The notes: a model not told the origin generated them from the letters alone. A stretch of DNA of 64,000 nt from Mesostigma viride (GCA_009746045.1 RPFO01000084.1:2094649-2158648), one strand, 5' to 3'; positions 45,806 through 60,535 are shown, counted from the first letter of the stretch. Made by a program: numbers and translations.

Positions 45806-47150
45806 TAGCTAATACAAACAGTTTCGAGGTATCTGGCAAGACGAGGACAGGAGTCTGCTGACAACAAAAACTTCAACCACGCAGAAGGAAAGGACTATTT
45901 AGCTCACTCCTTCCTAGTCACCGTGATTGATAAGGGACCAAATTCCACAGTAAGAGGGGTCTCAATAGAGGAGGAAGAAAACCCCGTTCGCGGGTTGGAG
46001 AAGGTAAAGGAGTAAGAAATCTGTCAGGGATATGAAATGGAGAAGGAACAATTTCTGTACATACGAATTGTAGGAGGAGGACCTGCACGACGAGGGTGTA
46101 TTCATATATGTCGGTTTGACTAATAATACCAAAGACATGAACTGCTGATGAATGCCTCTTTGATACCAAAGACAGAACTGCTGTGCTTCTTCAAAGAGGT
46201 GAAACTTCTTATACCTAATCACGTAGACGGAGGGGCTATTAATCACAGTATGTGTCATCATCCCAAGAAAGGAAAATACTAGACCATGAGGAAGTGATGT
46301 CTGCGTAGTATTTTGCACGGCTATTATCATAATAATCAACTTTACAATAGTCTGTAACTACTACCTAGGCTAAATTTGCCATTCAATGGGCAGAGGGACT
46401 AGCAAAACACTAGTAGAATATGGGGAATTACTTGGATCCCTTAATTAAATCTGCTTCTAATAACGACACAAGTATTTGTTATAACTCCTATAATTCGGAG
46501 GGGCCCATACAAATGATACGATACATCGGAGAAAACCACCCGAGGAGGAGGGTATGAGGGGGTCTTTTCTTCAAAGACCCGAGAGGAATCTATAATAGAC
46601 ATGTAACGGACTTTATTGGTAAGACACGGAGGAACATGCGCAATAAAACATATATTGTCATTGTTGGTCATTAATGACCAGCCATAGGTCATACAGGAGG
46701 ATCACCGGGTAATTCAATAGGGGTTACATCTACTAAGGATAAATTCTCTAACTTACAGTGTCGTTCCGACAACAGGGCTAATAGGTGCTATCAGGGAACC
46801 AGGTAACAGCTAGCCTCCGGCCCGAGGCTTACTATAACCATGGTGTCATGTTCTCGTCAGAAGGCAACAAATGTGAAAACGCTAGCTGCCCATTGAAATC
46901 TGAGATTCCGCGGAACATGTAAAGTAAGAAAGCCTAGAAGCTACCAGCAAGGAATCGAACCTAGGACCATAGTGTTATAATTAATAGTGATTTTATGGCC
47001 TTGATGCCAATCTAAGCCCAACAATATTAATCAACAATCGTTATAGGGCCTATGGTCGCCACTAATTTAATCTGGCGACCCTGAATGAGGAGTGGTAAGG
47101 ATACAGTCCCATGAGAGTGACTAGTGCAACCATCAGCATATATAGTGCAC
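45806..47150 (-). pseudogene. Degenerate pol region between protease and RNase H
   Basis: Only short broken frames are seen (for example 46339-45962 and 46692-46441). No reverse transcriptase motif can be identified. The region is AT-rich compared with the flanking gag and RNase H and may contain further insertions. Confidence 0.35.
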
Positions 47151-47203
47151 ATCTGATTTCACTCTGCTGTAAGTAATTATATTTTTATAATATATAGTGC
47201 ACA
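47138..47203 (+). mobile_element. 38-bp LINE 3' end (F3) with 14-bp TSD
   Basis: ATATATAGTGCACA is duplicated at 47138-47151 and 47190-47203. The 38 bp between them reads as TGATTTCACTCTGCTGTAAG followed by an AT-rich tail, the same 3' end as the minus-strand LINE at 44461-44835. It interrupts the gypsy protease region. Confidence 0.8.
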
Positions 47204-47377
47204 GTCACATGAGAGGCATGAGGGATAGCTACTATGTAATCCTAGTCTCCTAACAAGGGCCTCGCTCACAAAGGAGCTGGCAGCCCCACTATCTACGAGG
47301 ACAGAACCATTGAGGATATCATGAGGATGCAGAAAAGGGTCTACCATGCACGGTAGTAGGAACGGTAAGGCCACCAT
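47177..47377 (-). pseudogene. Ty3/gypsy aspartic protease fragment
   Basis: GSVLVDSGAASSFVSEALVR carries the retropepsin active-site loop as DSG, a known alternative to DTG. The frame runs into the 38 bp LINE insertion and stops. Confidence 0.7.
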
Positions 47378-47674
47378 TTAGAAACATCAAAGGACAAACA
47401 CGCAGGGGTGCAGAGGATGCAGCATCCACAGTAGTGATAAAACAGGTAAACAAAAATTTTCTGAGCTTGGGGTACTAGCTGAGGACCTTACCAGGCTACC
47501 CCCTGCTGACAAGTCTACTGTTTTCCCTCCCCCCCCACATCATCCAAGGGAACGAACCCTGGAGGAAACCCCGGTGAGAAAGCCATTGCTGGAGAATCAC
47601 GAGGGTATTGAGAGGGGACGGCATCCTGATCACAATGGGGATTCACTAAGGAGCCTGTCTGTACAGCATTTAAC

Positions 47675-47974
47675 CTAGAGGGTTAAGGAGCAGAAGAGGA
47701 ACGACCAGAGGGTGGGCGAAGGGGAGAGGCCCACTGAGGAGTACGCGGAGGGCGGGCATTGGGATGAGGGGGGGGGGGGGTCAGAAAGAAACTTGGGGCA
47801 CTCCCCCTTAAGATGGCCCACCTCATGACAGTGATAACACGTGATGTGAGACACATCCAATGCAGATATATCTGTAACACAAATATCTAATTCTTCTACA
47901 TATGCCTCTTCTCCTTCAGGAGTGAGGACAAGGTTATGGACCCTAGTAGTACACACAGGAGCATGAGCATACAT
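47675..47974 (-). pseudogene. Ty3/gypsy Gag nucleocapsid part
   Basis: A CCHC knuckle CYHCHEVGHLKGEC (C-x2-C-x4-H-x4-C) follows DISALDVSHIT. A Pro/Ser-rich tail comes next. It binds element RNA in the particle. Confidence 0.8.
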
Positions 47975-48023
47975 AAAATCAGCAACACGGAGGAGATGGG
48001 TAGGAACAGCAGCCAGAGGAAGG

Positions 48024-48263
48024 TCACGAAACTATACGCAGAAAACTGTTTCTTAACTTCACGCAAGAGGTTTTTATTATATTAAGACCTTGCAAGAAGC
48101 GAGCACGGACTTCCGCACCCGAGAGGTCTCGAATGCGTACCATCTGGGCATCAAATTCCCATTGGTATTCCCTATAAGTTTTATTGCCTTGCTCGAGGGA
48201 TCCAAATCTAAGGCGCTCTTGCCAGTCAGCGTCTGGAGGCACTACATGATTTTCCAATCCCAA
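48024..48263 (-). pseudogene. Ty3/gypsy Gag capsid part
   Basis: DWQERLRFGSLEQGNKTYRE, YQWEFDAQMVRIRDLSG and VRARFLQGLN match the Retrotrans_gag capsid pattern. The frame is broken after RFLQGLN. Confidence 0.7.
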
Positions 48264-48473
48264 TTATGCTACTGAGGTAGGGTATGCATGTGACGCGAGG
48301 GACTCACATTGAATGAGGGTGACAAGGGCAGGAGCCACACAGGTGGTAAGGTAATGAGGGAAAAGAACAACATCAGGGAGTTTCCACCTATAATACTGTT
48401 CCCAAGAGGCCGTCTGCTGAGTGAGGAGCATAAGAAAGGTGAAAAACTGCTGAGGAGTGGAACTGGTATCTAA

Positions 48474-48932
48474 CTAAGGCACACTAGCAAAGGTGGGAAG
48501 GAGAGGGGGCTTAGATGCACGAGAAGGATCAGTTTTATCCATAGGCCCACTCTTTTCCACAGGCACATACTCAGGCAGTAACCAATTATGAGGAGCAGGA
48601 TAGGTCTTAGGAAGAGGACGTGAGGGCACCACAGAGTCAGGGTGGTGACCAGAGGTGTGAGGAACAGCATATGCTTCTCTGATTGTGGAATAGGAAAAAT
48701 GATCATAGTTCTTATCATGGAGAGGCATGGTGCTAAAATCCTGATTAATCTCTAACTCTGCTACGCGTGAGGGGATTTGGGCTGCCTCATAGGCCGTATC
48801 AAGGTATGCCAAGGAAGCAGGAGGATGTGTAGGAACGGCAGTAGGACACCCAGTAGGGCCCACAGGATCGAGCCAGACTACGCACACTATACGAGGGGCT
48901 GACACCTGAGGAGCCTGAGAGGGGATAGACAC
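48474..48932 (-). pseudogene. Ty3/gypsy Gag N-terminal region
   Basis: A proline-rich 152-residue frame upstream of the capsid part, with no recognised domain. It is assigned to Gag by position and strand. Confidence 0.45.
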
Positions 48933-49249
48933 AGAGGGATTCCCAGAATTAACAGGAGGAATAGCAGAGGCTGAGGCAGTAGACCTAGCACGTGCCTAAA
49001 ACGTAGGAGGAGGAATAATAGGTGAACGGTGAAAGGACGGAGTAGAGGTAGTACTGTCAGAACGTACACTCTGAGACGGAGGAGTCAAGTGATGGACAGT
49101 GTCCAAGGAATCACGTCTGTTACCCATAGCCCATTGAGGAGTACCAGAAGTAACACTAGGATTTACACCTGGGGAACGTTAGTTAATGGGAGACATACCC
49201 CCACCAAGAGACGTTTGAGAGGACGTGTTTGATGTGCAAATGAAATAAA

Positions 49250-49490
49250 TACGCTGGACGAGGAGAGGGTAAAAATCTGAACAAGGATGAGATAAAAATC
49301 TGGTCAAGGATAAAATAAAAATCTGACCAAGGCTAAAATAAAATCAGATCAAAGGGTACAAGAAAATCAAGTCAAGGAGAAAATAAAATCAGATCAAAAG
49401 GGGCATGACCAAGAAAACAAGGAAAGTGGCTACCAAGGAAAAGGAAAGAATGATTTAAAATCTGATCAAGGATGAGATAAAAAGGAAACA
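49250..49490 (+). repeat. Degenerate purine-rich tandem repeat
   Basis: Variants of AAAATCTGATCAAGGATAAA recur about eight times with spacing near 25-30 bp. The block is strongly A/G-rich on the plus strand and lies in the presumed leader or LTR region of gypsy element 1. Confidence 0.75.
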
Positions 49491-50377
49491 AAGGAAAACA
49501 CTTAAGCATTATTGTAGCTTATTGTTACCGAAATGCCGAGGACGCCTGAAACCAGCGCCCGCTGGTAAATACACATCCGGCTCAAGATTCTGCACGAGGT
49601 AGCATATAAGAAAACACAGCAGCATGCACGGAAAAGAGGTGTAGTCTAAAGAGACGCTAATCGTCCCACTATCCATCCCTATTGAACCGTCAATCCTAGC
49701 TAACGTAATCAAACAACATTCCAAGGAAACGCGTGTATACAAAGGAAGAAAAGGAGCTAGGTTACGGTTCTAACCCACTATCTAACGTCAAACAGCACCC
49801 AGCAAGGAAATGCACATACAGAAGGAAAAGGAAAAGAAACTAGCTACGTGAGGAGTTCATCCGCTGTGAGCAGGTCTAACTTCTAGGCAGGGCGTGTCCC
49901 GAATCGGGCAGCACTACCCCCCAAGCTTGCAGGCGACCCGCCCCTTACCTGTCAAGAGGTTGTCTTCTTCTGTGCCCTGGCCGCGGAAGGCCTCTGGCGT
50001 ATAGGGTGACCATTGCAAGGGAATATCGTCGCGTCCACCTAAACTATCTCCGCTACCATTGTTACGCCCTGGCTCCTCTCTATCCCAAACGCCTAGCCTG
50101 ACTTCACCTAAACTAGTGAGGGACCTAGTGATGAGGAGCTATGTTGTGGAAAGACCTGGGACGTGACGACTCTGTTCTCAATGCATTCTATTATTATACG
50201 CCATATACACCGAATAAAACCAGGGTACTACGAAGGAAACAATACTACACTGCCATGACCCTAGCTAATATGTGTTAATTCATAACACACGCCGGGTGCA
50301 ATTCACGAAGGACAACTGCTGCATAAATGATCGCCGACCTTCGTGTATGCTCGGGCCGACATCGACCCTTGCACTAG
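49491..50377. other. Unassigned; possible LTR region between two gypsy elements
   Basis: A TGTTACGCCCTGGCTCC word at about 50059 resembles common gypsy LTR starts, but no second copy was found. No gene recognised. Confidence 0.35.
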
Positions 50378-51288
50378 TCAGTGGTGACAGTGCCTACAGG
50401 ACCAACGCATGTCCACAAGGTTCACACGGAGGATAAAAGGACCACTACTAAAGTACGCAGCGCGGCGCGACTGCACCGAACCACCATACTGTACAATTGC
50501 CACGTCACAAGGCCCGGTACCGACCGGCCAAAAGGTCCTAACTACACGTAAGCCTAGGAAAGTCAGCGAACTGTTCCGGAATGGCTGAGGCAACAAAGGA
50601 CCTAATTTACGTCCGTAACAACAACAAAAGTTACGCGACGTAACAGTAGCCGCACCACTGTCAATAAGGACCTTGATGCCCTCCAAACAACGCCCAGAGC
50701 CCTGGGGGTCTGGTAGGCTTCCAGTGAAGAGGAGTAGTTGCCGCGGGCCTTCGCTAGGCTCCGCTTGCCATTCCTCGGTCTCTGTCACCACATTACATGG
50801 TAACAAAACTTGGGTGACTTGTTCATGGCCGGGTAAGTTGTCGCCCGGAGTGCCCTCCCGGCCTCTCAGTCCAACGCCTCTCCTGCAGCTAGGCCCCTCG
50901 TCCACCGCTGTGCCTCGCAGGTGGCCGGATGCGGCCGCGGAATAGCCATCATTAGGCTCGGCCGCATCTGCGGCATCCAGTTGGTTGAGGGCATGCCCAG
51001 CTTGCTGGTAGGCGCTTGGGGGCGCCTTGGGTTGTTGATACAGCCGGGGCTGTTGGCGCGCTTGTTGCAAGCATCGGGCACGCTCACCCGCACTGGGAGC
51101 TGTGCTCATATTTCGCGCCGATGGTGGCCTCGAGGCCATTTGCGTGGAGGCCGCTTGGAAGTTCTTGCGTTGCAGAGGCGGTGCCTGCATGGTCCAGCGG
51201 AGGGACATCAGGGCACTCGCGTTTGATGTGCCCCACGTGGTCAGTTGCAGTGGTAGCACTGAATCCGGGAAGTGTCCAAGGCATTAAT
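50378..51288 (-). pseudogene. Ty3/gypsy zinc knuckle and aspartic protease
   Basis: The knuckle CYHC...DHVGHIKREC is split by a frameshift. A Gln/Ala-rich linker follows, then GIKVLIDSGAATV with a DSG active-site loop. The frame ends at 50378 without a reverse transcriptase. Confidence 0.65.
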
Positions 51289-52354
51289 GTCCAGGACAGT
51301 GTTTCTAGTAAGGGTTTTGGGCACGAGTCAGTCGGCTGACGCGCCGCCGTTGGCGGCGCGTCAGACGGCTGACACGCCGCTGTTGGCGGCGCGTCAGACG
51401 GCTGACACGCCGCTGTCGGCAGCGCGTCAGACCATTCCAGTTAGGGGCGGGTCCCAGGGGCCCCACATCTAGGGTTGATTTACATCGACGAGAGCGGGAC
51501 TACTGGGTCCTGCCCCGTCGGCGGTTTGCCTCTTGAAATATGACGAAATCGCCACCGAATGAAACCTTTTTAGGAACCCGCCTCCTTTCGATCCCATGGC
51601 CAGATGTGCCCTAAACCCTAAAACCTCGCTGAAGATCCGCAAGTCAGGTACAAGGCAATGTAATGCAGAAATACGAAAAAATGTTGCGTGGGCTTACAGA
51701 TAGGCCGCTGAGGTTGATCGACGAATTTCATTTCCTACCGCCTCAGCATGATACCTAAACCGATGCAACCCGCAGGTTGCAAGAAAAGTAGAAAACGCTC
51801 CTACGAAAGCTGCTATTAAAATGCATCCATCGTAAGTCTACGTATGCTTTGCTTACAAAGTATTCGCTAGCGCTGCGATGGCTATCGCCACCTCGGTGGC
51901 TGCACCCAATAATTATGTTGTCTCGCGTTGGCAAGCCAGGCAGACGGGCCGGCAGGTCTTAGCTTACAGGCACCGAACGTTCCAGAGGTGAGAGGTTCCA
52001 CATGGCCAAGTGCGGCCCACATTTCAGTCAGTCACAGTCAGTTTCAGTGCACGAAAAATCTCAAGTACGATTCGGTGGGCCTGGATGGGCTTATACTCAA
52101 GACTATGGGCGCGACGAATAGAGGTTGACGCGGCGAACCTGTACCCAGGCGCAATATTGACGTGCCTGACGCGTGAGGACTTGGTGCACGTCAGACGACT
52201 GACGCGCAGCCTAAATTTACGCGTCAGGCGACTGACGCGCGGCCTAAATTTACGCGTCAGCCGGCTGACGCGCGGGGTAAATTCCTGACGCGTAAGCACT
52301 GGCGCGTCAGCCCGCTGACGCATGCGTCACGTTACTAGAAACACTGGTCCAGGA
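51289..52354. mobile_element. hAT-like non-autonomous DNA transposon
   Basis: An 8 bp target duplication GTCCAGGA is present at 51289-51296 and 52347-52354. The ends are a 15 bp inverted repeat: CAGTGTTTCTAGTAA on the left and its complement on the right. An 8 bp duplication is typical of hAT. Inside each end are several copies of a palindromic unit of the type GCGTCAG-NCG-GCTGACGCG (51320-51440 and 52160-52330), likely transposase-binding subterminal repeats. The 1050 bp interior has no transposase frame. It interrupts the Gag of gypsy element 2. Confidence 0.85.
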
Positions 52355-53509
52355 CCTCGCACTGTAGCTCATCCATGCACCCACACGGGGGCGAATCCCA
52401 GCTCATTGAGTTCCAGTGCATTCACGCGGGGTTTTGGGGTCCGCTGTACCAAGGAAGCTATCTCCGCTAGGTAGGTCTTGATGTCCTGCAGGTTCCATTG
52501 AGCCCAGGATGAGGTGGAAGAATTTCCGCTTCACCTCATCCCGGAATTCTGGTTGCAAGCCCTCACTCATAGAACCTTGCCAAGGCTTCTGGGCCCATCA
52601 GGTCATCAACCCGCCCAGCTAGAAGCTCGAACTTGGTCATATATTCCCGATAGCTCAGGTTCCCCTGCTTGAACGCCCCCAAAGCCTCCCGGTCCAGCTT
52701 GTCTTGGTCGGGTGGCAGGTACTTGGCCCGTGCTCGCCGAAATAATTCCGACACTGCAATCTCCCAAGCCTCAAACTCTTGGTACGAGCAGTCGGGTTTA
52801 AACTTGGGAATATCCGACAGCTTGGGCAACGGTGGTAGACGTCCTGAATTGTGAGTATCATCATCATGATGGCCCATGATACTCGCGGGTCTAGCTCCCG
52901 GGCCCGGCCACACCTTGCGAGATGTGCCCGCGCGGGTAACCTGCCGGGGGGCTGCACTCATCCTCACCCGGGTGCTCATACCCATGTGGGTAGTGGGCGC
53001 GGCTTGCATGATGATGGGCGGCGGCGGCCGCTGGGTGCTGCGCTCGCGGGTCACCCGGAGCCAGGCGGTCGTATGCTGAGTTGGGGAGGGGAATTGCCTC
53101 CCCTGCGACCCCGAAGGAAGACTGACCGGTCCGTACAGTGCCCTGGCCCTGCCCAGTCATTGGCGAGGCATGGCCGAAGGGACTAGCCCCAAGGGGTCCA
53201 GGCGCATGATAGGACGCCCGATTCGCAGCGCGGCGAGACCGCGCTCGGCTATCATACAAGGGTGGCGCCGGGGCGCTGCTGGGCCAAGTGGCCAATGTAG
53301 GTTGCGGCAGCTAGCACCATAGGCAGGGCCCCACTCCTACCGTAGTGCAGTGTAACATTATTCCCCTGCGCCCCCGCGCCGGCTCCTACACCAGGGGCCG
53401 GATCCGCCGACAATCCCGCGATGGATGTTCCACTTGGTGGTCCATTAAGGGGATTCACTACGGGGCTATCAGGTGGTGCGCCGGCAGCCGCCGAGGAATT
53501 CCCTCCCAA
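52355..53509 (-). pseudogene. Ty3/gypsy Gag, N-terminal and capsid parts
   Basis: The capsid part has SYQEFEAWEIAVSELFRRAR, LDREALGAFKQGNLSYREYM and ALARFYE; after a stop it continues as GLQPEFRDEVKRKFF. Upstream frames (53295-52891 and 53509-53252) are Pro/Ala/His-rich, as expected of the Gag N-terminus. Stop codons and frame changes show decay. Confidence 0.7.
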
Positions 53510-57024
<3,515 letters not shown>

Positions 57025-57189
57025 AATTGATGCATGCAACTCAGCTTTCGCTTACGTACCCCCACTAGAACATCGACTGACACAATAATTCACAACAGAA
57101 TTCCGGGGTGTAGGGTGATTGTGGTCGAGGTCGAGCATAATAATCCGTGCTCGGTCATTGCCATCCTAGCATGCAGATGACATTTGTTC

Positions 57190-60084
57190 TCAGTGACTTC
57201 TCGTAGCAAACAGCATTCCTAACAGGGCAAGTGCTTCCTCTTCTTCTTGGTCAGCTGCTGTACCTGTTACTGCCACCGCCAAAGCATCTAATTTGGCCGA
57301 TGTGGCATCCGCGGGAGCAGCCGTGACTTGGTCCTCCACAACTCCAGCACCCAGACTCGACTCCTTGCCCCCTGCCATGCCGCTATTCTCTCCATCAACC
57401 ACTCTTGCACCGCAAGCTGCAGGCATGGGACTAGCATGAACGCCAGAATCAGGAGACACAAGGGCAAGGTCTACTACCTTTGAAATTCCCGTGGCGATGC
57501 CAGGGACCCTAGGACCTGCATGAATGCTTGCGCAGCTCAGCCGACCCTGTGCCTCCACGGCACTTGCGATCATTGATTGACCAGCACTTACTGCAGCAGT
57601 CGACTCCGTGTCGTCACCTGGAGCTGTAGATCCGGACACCGACAAAACGTTCCCACCCAAACTTGGCTGGTCATTTGGCTCCACACAAGCACTGGGGCTA
57701 CCGTTTAAAACAAGGAAACTGTCATCACATTTGTCTTGGCCCACTGCTTTGGAAGCCGTGAGGCGTGCTTCCGTTTCCGTGCTTCCAGGCCCAGCCACAG
57801 CACATGGGTGGGTCCCGATCCCAGCATAGAATGACCTAATCCCTGTCACCGCATCCCCCCATCTATCCTTCCCCAACTCAGCAACAAGGCCACCGGTCAT
57901 GTTACCATACCCCCTGACAACCCCTGTTTGCATTTCCGTGCTTCTGTTGAAACTGGCCTCTGCGTGTTGGGTCAGAACCAAGGTAGCGTCCCCCCCATCC
58001 GTCCGCCCTTGCCAAGCCCCTGGGGCAGTTCTGCCCTCTGCCTGGCCCTCCATTACTGACGGTGTCGGTGCAACGTTTGAACTGGGTGATGTAATCATGA
58101 AGGAGCCACTTGGACCGCTGGAGCCGTCAGCGTTGGACAAAGCACGGCAGCCTTTCTCCCCCATGCCAGTCGCTGTCGGTTCCCTCCCAATTATATTTAT
58201 GCTAGCGTTTGCATCCGGGCTGGATGAAATGGCACACCCAGTGTTGCCAAGCTCAGCACCCGCCTGGCCCGCTACCATTCCCAGGACGCCCCCCTGCTCG
58301 AAACCCAGGGTCTGCACCTCACGTTTACCTCCTTGACAGCCAGATTGTTCTGCTTGAAGTGCAGGCAGCCGCCCATTGCCACCAACATGTTCTACAGCAA
58401 CCAAACCCCCCTCATCGACTCCCCCCACCGCAGCCTCCACTGCAGTCGGCCCACCCGATACCGCCATGCCGTCAGCGTGGCCTATGACACCTGAACGGGA
58501 GGCAGGTGGCTGCTGCGCCGCAGGGGATAGCGTAGGCCCACGCACACGTGGCGGCACCCACTCCAGTGCCGACGCTGACAGTGCCGATGATGACGAGGAC
58601 AAGGCAGAGCCCTTGTTTGAAGGCAAGAGTTTCTTGGGAACAAAGGGCGCGGCGTCAGGCTTTAGTGGCGCGAGCCGGCTTGCCTGTGCTGCCGCCGCCA
58701 CCATCCAACCACTGCTCGATGCCCCTGATGACCCGCTTTCGCCCACCATCCTGGTCGCGCCACCTGTCCCACCAAATGCCCCATCATCCCTCGCATCCTC
58801 CGTGCCGTCGTCGTAACTACCATCAAAATCCTTATTATCATCGTAACAGTCGTCAGCGCCATCATAATCAGCAAGCTCGCAGCTGACCGCCGCAACTTCC
58901 CCTCCTAATTCCTCTAGCGTTGGCCCAACAAACGGCAACGGTCCCCTGCCCCAGGACCAACCGGGTGCCGCGGCCACGTCCAGCGCCGCGGTCACCGCCG
59001 CCCAATCGTGCGCATCCCTGCCCATCGCTGCCTCCTCCCACGTTCCCGCGTCGCTTACCCCTGACCCCCCTTCGCTCAGAGCCTCCAGGTCTTCGTCCAC
59101 TGAGGGCCCCGCTGGTTGCCCATCTGCATGATGCGCAAACGTTGCTACATCCCATGCCTCGCCCCTGACACAGGCAGCGGAACAGGCAGCTGTTGATGTG
59201 GTGGTTGGCACCGTGATGGTGGCCGTCGCGCTGCGCTGTTGGGGCACAAAAGGGGCCGCTCTGGATGCTGCGGCCACCAGCAGTGCCGATAGCTTGCTGG
59301 GCCCTCGGGTCGCGGTGGCCAGGGATGGGCCAGGCACCCCTGATGCTCCCGCCATCACCGATGGCGTCTCCGCCGTGGCTGGTGCTGGTGCTGGTGCTGG
59401 TGCTGGTGCTGGTGCTGGTGCTGGTGCTGGTGCTGGTGCTGGTGCTGGTGCTGGTGCTGGTGCTGGTGCTGGTGCTGGTGCTGGTGCTGGTGCTGGTGCT
59501 GGTGCTGGTGTTGGTTGTGCCAGCACACTATGGGTGGCCGGTGCGACCGCTGACGAGTATATGTGGGGACTGCGCCTGCTCCGAGGTGACGTCATCCCCG
59601 GCATGCTGACATCATCACAAGGTCCTGAACAATGGCCGCCCCTCGCCGCACTGGTCACGTCGCCAGTGGGTGCCGTGCTCCCCATGTGCGGCGAGTCGGG
59701 GTCATCTAGCGCCGCATACTCCACGTCGTTGGTGGCGGCAGCAGCACCGGCAGCAGTAGCAGTGGCGGGTGTGGCAGCCAGCACACACTCACGGGCCGGC
59801 TGGCCAGGGTCATCCAGAGCACAGGTGGTAGCATCAGCGCACCGCAGCATGGCAGGGTGCTGGCCGAACGAGTGGGCGGGCAAGAGCCCCAGCGGCTGGC
59901 GCCTGCTCGATGCAGGGAAAGTACTGCTGGGCCTGAGGCTAATGCTGGGGCAGGGGCTGTCGCTGTCATCGCTGCTACTTTTGCTGCTTGCATGAGGGTG
60001 CCTCGCTGGCGCTGTGGATGTGCCAGGTGGCGGGGCGGTATGAGTGGCCACCGGTAGTGACGGCATGCCCTCTGAACCCTGCAT
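57190..60084 (-). CDS. Large disordered protein with PAM2-like motifs
   Basis: An uninterrupted 964-residue frame, rich in Ala, Gly, Ser, Pro and Thr, starts at 60084 and stops at 57190. A Pro-Ala repeat of about 44 residues (residues about 191-235) is encoded by (GGTGCT)n. Two short segments fit the PAM2 pattern (L-x-x-x-A-x-[EP]-[FW]-V-P), which binds the MLLE domain of poly(A)-binding protein: LKPDAAPFVP (about residue 475) and LSASALEWVP (about residue 502). A weaker RAAPFVP lies near 278. An acidic Asp/Gly stretch (about 395-425) precedes them. No folded domain is visible; the C-terminus ends EEEEALALLGMLF. A role in mRNA metabolism is inferred only from the motifs. Confidence 0.65.
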   Translation of the reverse strand: MQGSEGMPSLPVATHTAPPPGTSTAPARHPHASSKSSSDDSDSPCPSISLRPSSTFPASSRRQPLGLLPAHSFGQHPAMLRCADATTCALDDPGQPARECVLAATPATATAAGAAAATNDVEYAALDDPDSPHMGSTAPTGDVTSAARGGHCSGPCDDVSMPGMTSPRSRRSPHIYSSAVAPATHSVLAQPTPAPAPAPAPAPAPAPAPAPAPAPAPAPAPAPAPAPAPAPAPAPATAETPSVMAGASGVPGPSLATATRGPSKLSALLVAAASRAAPFVPQQRSATATITVPTTTSTAACSAACVRGEAWDVATFAHHADGQPAGPSVDEDLEALSEGGSGVSDAGTWEEAAMGRDAHDWAAVTAALDVAAAPGWSWGRGPLPFVGPTLEELGGEVAAVSCELADYDGADDCYDDNKDFDGSYDDGTEDARDDGAFGGTGGATRMVGESGSSGASSSGWMVAAAAQASRLAPLKPDAAPFVPKKLLPSNKGSALSSSSSALSASALEWVPPRVRGPTLSPAAQQPPASRSGVIGHADGMAVSGGPTAVEAAVGGVDEGGLVAVEHVGGNGRLPALQAEQSGCQGGKREVQTLGFEQGGVLGMVAGQAGAELGNTGCAISSSPDANASINIIGREPTATGMGEKGCRALSNADGSSGPSGSFMITSPSSNVAPTPSVMEGQAEGRTAPGAWQGRTDGGDATLVLTQHAEASFNRSTEMQTGVVRGYGNMTGGLVAELGKDRWGDAVTGIRSFYAGIGTHPCAVAGPGSTETEARLTASKAVGQDKCDDSFLVLNGSPSACVEPNDQPSLGGNVLSVSGSTAPGDDTESTAAVSAGQSMIASAVEAQGRLSCASIHAGPRVPGIATGISKVVDLALVSPDSGVHASPMPAACGARVVDGENSGMAGGKESSLGAGVVEDQVTAAPADATSAKLDALAVAVTGTAADQEEEEALALLGMLFATRSH
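59379..59510 (+). repeat. (GGTGCT)n coding minisatellite
   Basis: About 22 hexamer units encode the alternating Pro-Ala tract of the minus-strand gene. The other strand reads GAGAGA or VLVLVL, which is not a gene. Confidence 0.92.
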
Positions 60085-60535
60085 TTCAATAAAAGAACGT
60101 TACGGTGGCAGAAAGAGAAATGGGGTCATGTGCATAAGAGCCAGAGCCCCGAGCTGCCGCATGCAGGATGGGACCCAACAGCCAGGGTATCAAGGAGACC
60201 AGGGTATGCATACGTGAATCCACAGACACAGGGACCTACAGCAACGCATGCGTGCGGCCAAGACAAAGATGCTCACATGGCCCCATACTCCTTCGTTCAT
60301 ACTTGCCCTTGAGCAGATGTACCAGCATGGGCGATCGTGACCCCCCAATCCCCACCCCCCCAACCCCCACACCACCTACACCACTACCACACACCCTACT
60401 GCCCCCCCCCCCCCCCCCCAAAAAAAAACGCCATATCCAACACCAACACCAACAACACTGGAGAGCCAACATCCTCCACCATACACCTTCGCTATCCCAT
60501 CTCAATTGCGACTTCGTTAAGTGCTACTGTGTTTT
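60085..60535. other. Spacer with C and A homopolymers
   Basis: Contains an adjacent run of C (about 60403-60419) and run of A (about 60420-60428). It lies upstream of the minus-strand gene ending at 57190. No gene recognised. Confidence 0.5.

Larger units (their letters stand above)
45190..49400 (-). mobile_element. Decayed Ty3/gypsy element 1
   Basis: Read on the minus strand: gag (48932-48024), CCHC zinc knuckle (47974-47675), aspartic protease (47377-47177), a degenerate stretch where reverse transcriptase should be (47100-45810), then RNase H (45805-45269). Integrase and clear LTRs are not found. Stops and deletions make it inactive. Confidence 0.7.
50378..53509 (-). mobile_element. Decayed Ty3/gypsy element 2 (gag-protease only)
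   Basis: On the minus strand: proline/glycine-rich Gag N-terminus (53509-52900), capsid (to about 52360), a later DNA transposon insertion (52346-51297), zinc knuckle (about 51270-51220) and protease (about 50700-50600). No reverse transcriptase follows. It is related to element 1 by the shared knuckle and the preceding ALD[VT]S motif. Confidence 0.7.

Noticed and set aside
46950-46975. B-box-like GGTTCGATTCC on the minus strand
   Set aside because: No complete tRNA fold around it; it lies in decayed gypsy sequence.
51609-51623. Telomere-like CCCTAAACCCTAAA
   Set aside because: Only two units inside a DNA transposon; not evidence of a telomere.
59198-59995. Plus-strand frame with GAGAGA repeats (265 residues)
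   Set aside because: Shadow of the minus-strand gene; it depends on the (GGTGCT)n tract.
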